This document shows, piece after piece, positions 26,401-37,632 of a stretch of DNA of 64,000 nucleotides; the first letter of the stretch is position 1; each line of letters starts with the position of its first letter. The notes beneath the pieces were generated by a model. It saw only the letters and a list, made by a program, of their open reading frames with translations, had not been told where the DNA came from and searched no databases. Where the stretch lies: NCBI GenBank assembly GCA_002794735.1, contig NBAZ01000009.1:806001-870000 (forward strand). The letters are read 5' to 3'. The position numbers were made by a program, and so were the translations under genes. The stretch is from Pyrrhoderma lamaoense. Its lineage: Eukaryota > Basidiomycota > Agaricomycetes > Hymenochaetales > Hymenochaetaceae.

Positions 26401-26867
26401 GACCCGCAGTTGGCTTCATCACCTGGATTACCAAATTGGTCTTTATAGAATTGGTAAAATGCCTGAATCTTTGGGATGCCGCGTGTAGTGAGATTTGCAG
26501 TTCAGCTGATGCATAGGCCCCAGGGTCTTGCAAGTATCCGAGAGAAGTAGCAGTCTGTAGTGATGCCTGGTGTATTGCTTCTGGAGAAAGTTTATCCAAC
26601 GTTGGGAGAGTATCGGAATTCACCAGTGCATCTAGCAATGGGAAGAAAGCGGTTGGTTCCTCATTTGTGATTGACTCTCTGATTATCAAGTTCAAATTCT
26701 GTTATCTTATAATGGCAACTTTTGTCTACTCACATAGCTTCAAGTAACAATGGAACAGAAGGCCAAGAAGTATGAAGTCCAACTTGTACTGGGGGAGATG
26801 CTCTGACACATCCCGCTAAACTTAGGCAAGCACTTAGAAATACCTTCGTACGACGTGATTTGCACAT
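20417..26867 (-). CDS. UDP-glucose:glycoprotein glucosyltransferase
   Basis: ER-lumen folding sensor that puts a glucose back on N-glycans of misfolded glycoproteins so that they re-enter the calnexin cycle. The start at 26867 gives a clear signal peptide: basic MCKSRRTK, a hydrophobic core, then an Ala-containing cleavage region before SPPVQVGL. The N-terminal folding-sensor part follows ([34 protein letters not shown]), then [18 protein letters not shown] and a beta-rich segment ([20 protein letters not shown]). The C-terminal GT24 catalytic domain is clear, with the metal-binding DxD in [14 protein letters not shown] (about 21570) and [15 protein letters not shown]. The protein ends HRKDEL with stop at 20417-20419, an ER retrieval signal, after an alanine-rich low-complexity tail (20574-20635). 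Many short introns. One base is missing at about 26473-26475 (coding CCC before AAAG), where the frame slips between HAAS and [10 protein letters not shown]. Identity is certain; not every exon border was resolved. Confidence 0.96.
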
Positions 26868-27147
26868 CGAAAGCAGGTCACCTTTTTGTCAATTCAAGGC
26901 TGGTACATAAGTAATTTACGGTTGCCGACGTGGACTATGATAATTACGACGTGGCGATTATCCGTCGCGTCCGTTACTGAGCGCGTCATAATCTCGTGAC
27001 TTGCGAGATACCGTCTTATATTAGCTCTATCCATGACAAAAAGTTTCAAAACTATATTCGTATGTATGGTACAAAAAAAATCTTGAATACACTGTAGCAC
27101 AATAGAAAGCACGGCGAATAATGATAACCCAAAATACAGATTGTATA

Positions 27148-30100
27148 TCAATCCTCATCTTCATCTTCCACCCTGGTACGCTCCTTCCGCCTCGTTGGAG
27201 CTGTTGGCAATGAGTTAAAACGAAGTTAAGGCTATATTGAACAACAACTACCTTTCCGAGTAGCCCGTTTCTTAGCTGCAGCCTTCCTTCCTTCAGCTCT
27301 CTTTTCAAGAGCCTGATCTTCTTCACCTTGACGACGGTGCTCCTCAAGGATCTGAAAAGAGACCATCAGCTTCGATGAAAGAATCCGGATTGATAATACT
27401 AGACGCACCCCCTCAAATTCTTTGAGTTCCGAGTCAGGCTTAGTCGTCGACTTGTTTGTACGTGCCTGAGGCGCAATAAGTAACAGATTCTCTTCTCAAG
27501 ACTGCATTGTTCATACCTTTGCTAAAATCTCACTAAATCTTGCAAATACGGTTTCTTCGTGAAGCTTATCCTGATAGAAGGGAAGCCCCTCAATGAGTTT
27601 CTTTATCGACCTTTCAGATTTGAAAGGGAGGAGGGATAAGCAGAACGCAATGTCTCTCCATTGACGAGGATCATTAGAAAGTCGGAATCGTTGACAGAGC
27701 TTCTCCACGATATTCTCCGCTTGCTTTTCCTAGTATACGTATCAATAACATGTTTTCAAGCTTAAGAAAGAGATGAAGAGGACCTTCTCAATGAATGTGA
27801 AGATGTATTTCATAGTGCTTTGGAAAGTTTCTTCATCCACAGCATGATCACCGACGGAAAGATGGCTGATGACTATGAGTAAAAGTTAATAACCACTTTT
27901 TGCGATATAAATAAAGGGTAACACACCATCAGGCAGGTTGTTATATATGGCATTGTCCTTCGTTGACAGTTCGGTGAAGAACAACTTCGCTAAGTCAGCA
28001 ATTCTTTGCTCAGGATCCTCTAGACACTTAGCCATTTCCCAAGTTGACCCTTGACCTTTATCATACCATTAAGAATCAAGTGAGTTAATACCATCAACGT
28101 GTTCTTCTTGACCACGAGATTCCGATCCGAGAGACCCTTGTACAATTCATTGCTATTCTCATCAATGATATTACTGAAACAGACAGCGACGTCGCCAAGA
28201 GCGATGACGATATTACTTCGCACATTAGGATCTTTACTAGTCTCAAGGATCTTGAACAGTAAACGATGATGCTGATCACAAAATTGAGAGCTAACACATA
28301 GCAGCTTGCTGAAAGAAAGAATCGCAGCCGTCCGTAGCGTCTTATTCTTGTATATGTGCGGACTTCCACATATGTGAACAATCAATGGCCCAAAGGCAGC
28401 AAGAAGCGAGTCCGGCCCATATAAGAGCTCAGATTCGCGCACTGCCGCGATACGCTCTCCGATTTCGTCCTCTGCATTACCGGCCACTTGCTCAAGCTCT
28501 TCACCATCTTTTGCATGTCGAGTGTTACTGCCAGCAGCCAATTTCTCCGCTAAAGTGCATCACTCAGAATGGCATCTACATACCACAACCAAAATTACTT
28601 ACCTTTTTCCTTTTCATCCTTTTGACGCTTCCATTCACGTTCGACAAGTTCGAGATATACAATCTGCTTGATCGCAACATGGCCAACAATAAACAAGAGC
28701 TGACTGAGCTCAAAAGCATCGCATGTATCTGTTGGACTTTGGCTCTGGGAAGGAGGCCTAGGAGTCGACTGAGGGTCGTTATCCTGGACGGAAATGGATC
28801 TTCATCCATTGCATCTGGGCTCTTTGCCCGTTCTGGCTCTTGTGTGGGAGTTTTTTGCCGGGTGTCGAAAACTCTTCTTGCGAGACTCTTTATCAATGTA
28901 TTGCATAGTACATCTGGATTTTCCCCAAGTCCATATATAGTGTTGATAGCTTGTTCTGCCATCCCAAACCACTCCTTGAACGGGAAGGGTACAAAATTAT
29001 GTCTTGAAGTTTTCGGAAAATTGGGTTATCCATCTCGAGCCGGAGTGTTTTATCCAGAAGTGACCCTTAAGATTAAATTAGAGACAAAACAGGCGAGGTG
29101 ATTATCAACTTACCCTTGACTTTCTTTGCACTTCCATTAAGACGTTGAAGTGCAAGAGCTGTGTATCTTGCGAGTAAAAGATCTTGCTGAGTTTGAAAAA
29201 GCATGTTAGGGGATGGTGATATTTGAATAAGATAGAAACATTACTCGACCAAGAGGGCCTAGCCCAATCTTTAGTAAGGTATCTACCCTATCAGTCACTA
29301 CGGATCTCTTTGCGAGGGCTAACATTCCGAGGATTATTATTGCGCCCCGTCGTTGCAGTCTTGGAAGCTGCTTCTCAGAGCCTAGTGTACAGGGGTATTA
29401 GTCTAGAGTTCACTAAGCTACAAACTCACGTACTGTAGACCTGCCAGAGCTTAGCTATCACGTCTCCATGGATCTGATCATCCTCCATCATTGTTCGCAT
29501 CATCTCCTCTAGAGAAGTTAATTCAGCCAAGGTTGCGTCATATGTTAACCTTTTCGAGGTTAAACAATAGGAGTTAGCCGTGTCGCATTAAGGGTTCCAT
29601 GAAGTCAAGCTCACTCTATCATGTTCTTTGCAATACGATTTACTTGCTGCTTAGGCTCCATATCTGGTAAGGGGTCGAAATATAAACTTCGATAACACTC
29701 GAGAAGCCGAGAACGGATGCCTTTCAGCTCCTTTCCATCCTCAGAGGTGGAGCTGTTATCTTTTGACCATATTAAGTGAATCATTTTCTTGATTCCAGCC
29801 TATGATGTGTAAGTTAGGATGTATATCAGGAGTATAGCAGTAAAATTATACCTCTGCCCCGATGAATTGATATTCATGGGCTACACGGAAAAATTCAATT
29901 GCTTCTAGTACTTCAGCTTTATTTGTGGATCCAAGTAATTGGCCAATAATTTCCATTCCACTTTCAATCTGTCGAATGAAGTTTAGAGCCTCAGCGTAAT
30001 AGCGTTTACGGAGTTTGAGATGCAAGATCTGATTGCTTTCGAGTGCTGTTAAAGCAACCTGTTCTTCTGTAAGGGCGGAAATATCCAGCTGACTTTTTCT

Positions 30101-32301
30101 AGGCTTTTTTTTCTTCTTCTTTTTGTCTTTCTTCGCAGATTTGAAAGCGGATTTTGGAATTGCACGCGGTGTTCGGGTAGCCATGAGATTTCTAGGAGTT
30201 TTTGGTGTTCGAAGGGGAGTCGGTGCATCACTGTTCATCGGGATGGGATTCCCAACCTCATCCTCCTCGTAAAACCCTTCATCGCCATCCTCTTCCAAGA
30301 ACCCTTCACCTTCGACTTCCCCCATCTCATGGTCTTCGGGAATATCACTTTCGAACTCCATATCTACATCGTCATCGTCATCTTCACCGTCCGTAGATTT
30401 ATGCTTCATGGGCTTCGCTCCTGAAGGGCTATTTTTTTATAAGTTTAAAAACACTGTTCATGACTCATTAGAACGTACCGAATTCGTTTCCTAGCTGCCT
30501 TCATCGGAGAACTGGTGATAATTTGCTCTGTTTCACTACTTGCAGCGACGTCCTCTTCCCCTCTTGCTCTTCTTCATCATGCCCCTCTTCCTCGTCATCA
30601 TCATCACCCTCTTCTTCTTCCTCGTCGTCACTTTTCTCGGTAGGTGATCTCTCCATTTCTTTGAGATCTATAGCTTCAAGTTGTTTGCAAACTTCCTGAT
30701 ATCGTTCATCCCACTCTTCAAGTTTAAGTAGGCCGCCATGTATGAGTCCATAGGGATGTGTCAATATCAGCTTCGTCAACAACGCGATCGCATGACGTCT
30801 GACACTACTACCCTTGTCCTCTAATGCACCTATCGTGTTCTGAGTAATAACGAGTCGCTGCTTTGGGAACTTTACGGAAGATCACAAAGTTTCGAGAGCG
30901 TTGTGATAACTTTAGCACGAACGTATGACGAAAGGTCGAGATATCGTTCATTGAGGAGTTCGAATAGGTTATTCAGTTTCTTCTCACGAGACTCCTCCTC
31001 CTCGTCTGGTGACATTGATATTTCCCTTACGAGACAACCAATAATCTCAACAAGCGCCATTCGCATCGGGTAGGACTAAAGGCATATCAATAACTACTAC
31101 AATATACAAGTAGAATGGAATTACCTCGCTATCTAGATGGGCGAGCAGCAAACTTATCTGCTTTAGGACTATCCTTGGTGCAAGTTCAGCGAGCTTCACT
31201 AGAAAACGAGAGAAGGATCGAGGCCCTTCGTATCTTGAGCATTGAAGCTCTTTCCTGAAATTTCTCGCAGTATCTCCTCCGCTAATTGATTATGGTCAAA
31301 CTCTTTTGAAAGCACTGTTAATATTTCAGCCATGGGCTCAGAAAGATGCTCATAGTAGGAAAGACATTGCATTATCGATATCTGGGCCCCGAATCCGTGT
31401 CCATGGTGCTTGACTGCAAGGCATATAACCTTATATACGGCAAGCTTAATATCAGTAGATTTCATATAAGCTTCTGACTCGCTGATGTGATAGGCTGGTC
31501 GTGTAAGACAGCTGAATAAAAAGGTCAGGCCTAAACCTTTTTACCACGATGGAATTAGATTACTAACTTTATAAACGCATCCCTATCTGGGGTTGTGGTC
31601 CATATTCTGTGTGTCTTCAGCCTTAGGATCTTGCTTATTAACGCCAGCGTATTTGGGATCTGGGTGGACCATGTCCACTGTGTGTCTCGTTTGGACGCAG
31701 GTCTTGTAGCAGTAGTGTTCTTTCCGCCTTTACCACGCCGGACTTCGGTGCTGGTGCTGCAGGAGCGTCTTCTTCTCCTGCAGTCGACTTTACTTTTTCT
31801 GCAGCGCTAACAAACCACTGGAGTAAGAATGCATACATTTCCAATGGCGTCTTGTGTGCACTGATGGATTCTGGGTCGCCTGTCTCGATATCACGCATCG
31901 CAGATTCATATTCAGATAAAAGACCTGAGGTCACTGAGTCCAGTAGTTTGTTCATTACAGAGCCCTGTAGGCGTCGGCATGCCTGAGTTCAAGAAAGAAT
32001 GAGTTAAGATATCCCATTTTCATGTCAGCTTTACATACTTAAGCAAGCTTCTGTACACATCATAGACTGCAGGGGACGTGATGTTCTCTGAGGATTCTGC
32101 GACTTGTTCAACAGCGTCTATAGCCAATTGGACGAGTTAGTGACACACAAGATGAGGTTGTTCGATCACAAACGAACCTTCAAGCAGTACGGTGATCTCA
32201 CCGGCATCCATATTATGGATATCATGTTCATTGTCTATAACGTAATTTTCTATATTTTGTAGGTTCTGACACTCCTCTTGAAGTCGAAAGTCGTCAGCCA
32301 T
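27148..32301 (-). CDS. Condensin complex subunit 1 (CAP-D2 / Cnd1 / Ycs4)
   Basis: HEAT-repeat regulatory subunit of condensin, which compacts and resolves mitotic chromosomes. The start MADDFRLQEECQNLQ lies at 32301 and the stop at 27148-27150 follows an acidic end (RVEDEDED). Recognisable parts in order: N-terminal Cnd1 region (VYKVICLAVKHHGHGFGAQI; LREISGKSFNAQDTKG near 31240); HEAT segments (SYVRAKVITTLSKLCDLP); a very acidic Asp/Glu linker near 30560-30640; a Lys-rich patch near 30100; LRKRYYAEALNFIRQIESGM; the C-terminal Cnd1 domain (SDRNLVVKKNTLMVLTHLIL); and a basic tail. The frame slips by one missing base at four places: near 31737, 30874, 30558-30561 and 28038-28040. Each slip is followed at once by the expected family sequence in the next frame. 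It lies 280 bp upstream of UGGT on the same strand. Confidence 0.93.
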
Positions 32302-32543
32302 GGTGTAAGTTGTCGAAGAGATCGCGTTGCCCGAGGCTCGTGTTCATCCCAAGTCGCGAGACACGACGCGGGTGTAACGCATGTGTCACACTCTTCTGAA
32401 ATTTCCCGATGTCACCAAATTTCATTCAATAATCATTGAGACATATACTTAAGATTCATCAAAGTCTATCTTTAAGTCTTTAAGTAATAAATACATTTCT
32501 TAATTCAAGTTATACAAAAAATGTAGCTATCAAGATACTCTGC

Positions 32544-34899
32544 TCAGATAGCCGTAGCTGTAGCATTGTGGATCAACGACACAATTTGCTTCGGCAAATG
32601 GGGGTTAGCACTGACAGCTGCAAATGCAGTGTTTGAGACGCTTAATGTCGTTGGGGAGGGTATATCGGTCGGCTGACTACCGGTGTTGAAAGATGTCTTT
32701 TGCTTAGGGAAAACCTGAGCTTCTGTGTTGAAAACGACTATGTATGAATAAAATAGATTAGTATATGAGAGTGCGAGAAAAAATAGAATCTACGTACAGT
32801 CATCAAGGCTGATATGCTCAGGATCATCAAATGTAAGGAAGCTGTATTATTTTTATTGAGTTTGAAAAAATATCTCGAAGAAGAATGAATGCCACTAACA
32901 GATATTTTAAAACCTCTGCATAAAAGAAACTCTCCGTGTCATCGATGAAAGGAGAGTTCGTTACCCTCACATCGTCAATACCCGCAAATGCATTATTGAC
33001 TTTTAAGAACTTGTTCATGCTCTGTGCAGCAGAGAGAGCCCTCTCATAGTATTTGATATCACCCGTTGCACGCCACGCATAGAAGTTACTCTCAAGCACT
33101 TCAGGGCGAAGGATATAGTCTGATCCACCGTTAAGGACATAGAATCCATGCTCATTGTAGAACGCTAAGTCAGACGCTGAAGGGGGTGTGCCGCCAGTAA
33201 AATTACCAGCAGGAGAAATCCACGCAAAAGTCTCGGGACCGATGCCGGTGCTAATAAAATATAATTAGAATCGGTCTGTACAGTAGTATAGGCACTTACG
33301 CTGTACTCTGATAACTATTCCAGCAGGCCTCGACTAGATCAAGGCCGATATTGAATATAGTACTATTATCTAGTGTTCTCCCTCCCAAAATCCAATTGCC
33401 CCCATGGAAACAGGCTAAATGTGAACCAATGTGTCGTATCTCTGTGCCATCAAAGTCCGCGAGATAGGTATGGTTTCCAACAGTGGAGCTCTGAAACAAT
33501 AGTGCATAAGTCTAGATAACGGCAAAGAATACTAAGGAGACTCACATCTAGCAAGAATTTGATAGAAGAATCCACTGCTAATCTCCAAGTATCGATGAAG
33601 GTCGAGTCGTCCGTTCCGATAAAGATTGGATATTTTAATAGATACTCAAAGTAACTATCGCTCCCACCTCCCCATGTCTAAGCCGACATTAATGAGGGAT
33701 GTCCAGGGACTTCTAATAAGAGAAAACTTACAACATACGAACAGGTAAATTGACCTGAAGACGGGTCAATACATTGTGCGGCCAGCCCGGGTAAAGGGTC
33801 TTCTAGGCTGATAATTTGACGGACGGACTTCTCGGTGAGTTCTCGGTATGTATCGTTACCGGTTAGTATCCTTACAGCCAATTCAGCTTCAAAAGATGAA
33901 ATTATTTGATATGAAAAGGACTACGTACGAAAGAAGTGCCCATTCCAGTGTGAGCTGTTAAGTAAAAATATCAGAACAAGTAAATTTACCCGATAACATA
34001 TAAGTCACCGTTCCAGCTTCAGCGATATTAGTCTATTTGAGTATGATCAGATTAAAAAGTACGGTTTATGTCCGAGGATTATACATACACCCTGGATCAC
34101 TGGCTGATTTGTCGTGAAATCCATTTCTCCAAAAGGTAAGGCGTTGTCCTGGACTCAAGTATTAGATATCAAAACAACCAGAGATCAAGCTACTGCTCAC
34201 TCCTATCCAGGCAAAGGCCATCTTATCAGCAACCTCCTTTGCCTTTTCCACGAGAATGGGATATTGCTTTCCACTAAGCTCGAAGGCACTCAGTAAACCA
34301 CCAACATAACGAATGGTCGTCTCAAATAAGCTATAAATAGATGTAATTTAATGAGCCTCAAGCTATTCCGGAACTGGTATACATGGAAACATAATGATGA
34401 TTTACCTAACAGTCTCATCAACTTGGGATTGACTGAAATCAATATTAGCACTAAAGTTGACAGCTTCGCTGAAAAAGTCCTAACGCGAAAGCGGATAAAC
34501 AATTCGGTATGTCTCATCACTGAGGAAAAGAAGGATTTACATCTAGACCCATGATAAACATTGTTCCCAGTCCATCAACGATGGTAGCACCCCATCCGTT
34601 TCTTCCATCGTTAAACGTCAGACTAACAGGCTGAAGATCGTCATGGCCAAAAGCAAACTTCCTTATAACGGCGCGTAGAAGTCGAAGTCAGATAAGCGGG
34701 AAATTGGGTAGCAAAATTGGAGAAGTGAAGATCCGACATACTTGTATGTATTAAATGTTTCTGAGAACATATTCCTAATAAGCTGACGATCGGCCGCCGC
34801 TGTGTCGGGGAGGACAATGTTAGAGCTCTGTACAGCAGCAGCTTTCGCTGCACCAGCTAGACTCAGAGCTGTCAGTAGTAGTTTTTTCAATGTCGACAT
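32544..34899 (-). CDS. GH47 alpha-1,2-mannosidase
   Basis: Class I inverting alpha-1,2-mannosidase that trims N-glycan mannoses in the secretory pathway. The chosen start, 34899, gives a textbook signal peptide ([20 protein letters not shown]); the frame continues upstream for 36 codons, but that extension would bury the signal. Family landmarks: [19 protein letters not shown] and the [17 protein letters not shown] block near the N-terminus; [47 protein letters not shown] near 33100; [17 protein letters not shown]; and the calcium-binding Thr-Glu in FVFNTEAQ near the C-terminus. Stop at 32544-32546. Several introns of about 50-60 nt. There is no HDEL/KDEL end, so ER retention by that route is not indicated; Golgi or secreted locations are possible. 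Confidence 0.95.
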
Positions 34900-36152
34900 A
34901 ATAGATCCACTAGTATATGAAGGAATGTTTGATACCCAGAAGGGGGAGGGGTAGTATACGAGGGTAGGGCTCTGAAAGCAATCGACCAAGTAAATAGTAG
35001 TGAGCACGTATACAACTACTAAAGCATGGGTTCAGGTCGGATAAGAGCTAGACTATAATGGCATAACGACTTTTTATACTCTCAAGAAATCGAAGTCCGG
35101 ACCACATATTCACATAAACGGAACCATCGGTAACAAAACATTGGCAGAACTACAGGAAGATCTTTGAGCGTTCAAAGATAATCACCAACAGAGTAAATAC
35201 ACGTAGGGGGACGCATACATACGACGGGAACTGACCGATAATGGTTCCATTATAGATCCACGAGGTGCAAAATTATACATAAGAATAGGGACTTGACCAA
35301 GCGTAGACCAATTTTAAACTCGTTCCGTGCATCGCGTGATATATATCCGCATGTTATAGCTCACTAGCGAGATGAAGGAGAGGCGAAGAGGGTGTAAGTT
35401 TGGGGAGAAAATAGACTAGAATAGAAACAGGATAGTGCGAGCACGAGGCACCAGAGCTGTCTACAGTCCTCTGGAGAAAATTTGTCGAATGACTTCCCTG
35501 TTGGTTCAACGCTGGCAGGGCAAGAGAAAGGAAGTTCAGGTATCTATAAGGAGTCAAAAAGAACAAGATGTGAGAGAATGAGACCTGGGCACACGCTCTA
35601 TCTACGCGTATCACTTGCTCAAATCCACCTGTTTATGGTCTTAACACCGTAATATCCTATGCTTCTATTTCTTCTGATTTTCAGCATCTTAATTGACTGA
35701 CATAGCTCCATTTGAGGTGCTCAGAAGTGACACTTGAGTATCTAGAAACGCTGATAACGGGGCCGATATATTCATAGATTCCAAAGTTGTCTCAGACATA
35801 CTGCAAATCCTCTGATAACTCTTCTCATGAAGTCGATGACAAATCCGAGATCTCGAAGTGCTACATCTACAGACGTACCTGAATCATAATAAACCACCCC
35901 CTTTAAAAGGACCCAAAGCAAGAGCAGCTGATAACGACCAAATTGAGCATCCATTTCTTCTAGGCACAAACAAACGTAGTGGTCGATCAGAGCTCATAGA
36001 TCAGCACACAAACTTCGAGAAGCAATGATTTATTAGCTTCATAATGCAAAGACATTAGACCACATGGCCCGGAAGAACAGGGATAAATATAAAAATAGAC
36101 TACATGCGAACAAATAGTAATACAACATCCAATAATAAGGAATAAAACAAAT
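34900..36152. other. Intergenic between GH47 and H2B
   Basis: No recognisable gene. It should contain the upstream region of the mannosidase gene (minus strand, next to 34899) and, at the other end, the 3' untranslated region of histone H2B. Short frames near 35354-35614 and 35772-35969 on the minus strand have no family features. Confidence 0.55.
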
Positions 36153-36756
36153 CTATTTGGTCGAGAACTGGAGGGAAACCCGGTATTAGGACTCGCACGA
36201 AGCTGAAGATTTAGAAAGCAAACACACCTTGGTAACTGATTTTGTCCCTTCAGAGATAGCATGCTTTGCAAGTTCACCAGGTAGGATAAGCCGTACAGAA
36301 GTCTGGATTTCACGAGAAGAGATCGTCGACTTTTTAGAGTACGATGCAAGCTCTACACGCAAGAGTCAGAAAAAAGCTCATTTCTTCGGTATGAGATACT
36401 CACTGGAAGCTTCAGTTGCAATACGTTCGAAGATGTCGTTCACAAATGAGTTAAGGATGGCCATAGCCTTGTTTGAGATACCAGTGTCAGGGTGTACTTG
36501 TTTAAGTACTGTAAAACGCCAGTCAGTCCCAGACTATTACCCACTGTGATCACTACATAAGCTCACCTTTGTAGATGTAAGAGCCATAGGTCTCTCTGCG
36601 AACTTTACGCTTCTTCTTCTTCTCGCCATCTCCACTGGAAGTAGACTTCTTCGCGGTTTTCTTGTCCGCTACGGTCTTAGCTGGTGCTTTTGAAGCAGTT
36701 GCTGATGCAGGCGCCTTTTGGGCGGTGGTAGATGCGGGTTTTCCAGCGGGAGCCAT
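36153..36756 (-). CDS. H2B: Histone H2B
   Basis: Core histone that pairs with H2A in the nucleosome. Four exons: 36756-36567, 36508-36404, 36352-36228 and a 15-nt last exon, 36167-36153. They total 435 nt, giving 144 residues with the frame intact. The N-tail is Ala/Lys/Pro-rich ([13 protein letters not shown]). The fold follows: [73 protein letters not shown] and [15 protein letters not shown], ending FSTK. The tiny last exon was chosen because it restores the conserved TK-aromatic-S end; reading through the intron would give an unrelated tail. The C-terminal lysine of the SEGTKSVTK region is the family's ubiquitination site. Divergently arranged with H2A. Confidence 0.97.
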
Positions 36757-37111
36757 TATACGTTGTAGCGGTTTGCTGTTGTTGTTGTTGTGGGTGTCTT
36801 AAAGTGTGTGGAGTTCGTAGGACGATTGATGAACGTTTAGGTTCGTGGAGAACAGCACTTTTGGTACTTAAAGTGCGTCTCGGTTTGTTTATGTTTGGTC
36901 AAGTTGTGTGACGACGCGTCTGTGACAGAACCACATAATATGATATCAACAACAGTGATTCAGCACAGCCACTCACCTTCACTTATAAGCAACGCGTCCT
37001 TTGGCGAGCCCCTCACATTAAGCTTTATCGCACCTCTAGCCCACGCTGCCCAACGGTATAGCACTTCGTTGCTCAAGACAAACACCCAAACAGTTGAATT
37101 AAATAATAATA
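36757..37111. promoter_or_regulatory. Bidirectional H2B/H2A promoter with two ACGCGT boxes
   Basis: The 355 bp between the two histone start codons must carry both promoters. It contains two copies of ACGCGT, at 36914-36919 and 36992-36997. This is the MluI cell-cycle box bound by MBF-type G1/S factors in yeasts, and it would suit S-phase histone expression. Binding here is inferred from the motif alone. A CTTATAAGC sequence at about 36982-36990 could act as a TATA element. Confidence 0.6.
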
Positions 37112-37632
37112 ATGTCGGGAAAAGGAAAAGCTGGAAAGTCTGGAGGAAAGTCTGGAGATTCGAGCAAGGCTCAGTCCCGCTCGGCGAAGGCTGGTCTTCA
37201 GTTCCCCGTTGGTCGTATTCACCGTCTCCTTAAGCGTGGAAACTACGCTCAACGTGTAGGTGCAGGTGCCCCTGGTAAGTTACCTTTTTGTGTTTGCTTC
37301 AGGCTACTAGTTCTGACGGGAACCTCAGTCTACCTCGCTGCTGTTCTTGAATATCTCGCTGCTGAAATTCTCGAGTTAGCTGGAAATGCAGCACGGGATA
37401 ACAAGAAACAACGTATTGTCCCACGTCACTTGCAACTTGCCATTCGAAATGATGAAGAATTAAACAAATTACTTGGCTCTGTTGTTATTTCACAGGGTGG
37501 TGTTGTACCCCATATCAACCCAGAGGTAAGATGTCTGACAATTCACAAACTGGAGTGTTTTCTGAAACTTGGTTCATTTAGCTTCTGCCCAACAAAACTG
37601 CAAAGGGCAAAAAAGAGTCGCAAGAAGTATAG
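37112..37632 (+). CDS. H2A: Histone H2A with C-terminal SQE motif
   Basis: Core histone partner of H2B. Three exons, 37112-37274, 37329-37525 and 37582-37632, total 411 nt, giving 136 residues with the frame intact. The N-tail is [15 protein letters not shown]. The histone fold includes [19 protein letters not shown], the acidic patch ([26 protein letters not shown]) and the docking part [15 protein letters not shown]. The end is KGKKESQEV. The SQE near the C-terminus is the target of ATM/ATR kinases in DNA damage signalling, so this canonical fungal H2A also does the job of animal H2A.X. Introns fall after GAGAP and after HINPE. Confidence 0.98.

Noticed and set aside
28385..29101. A 238-codon plus-strand frame
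   Set aside because: It lies opposite the condensin Cnd1 exons and crosses their introns; it is a shadow with no family features.
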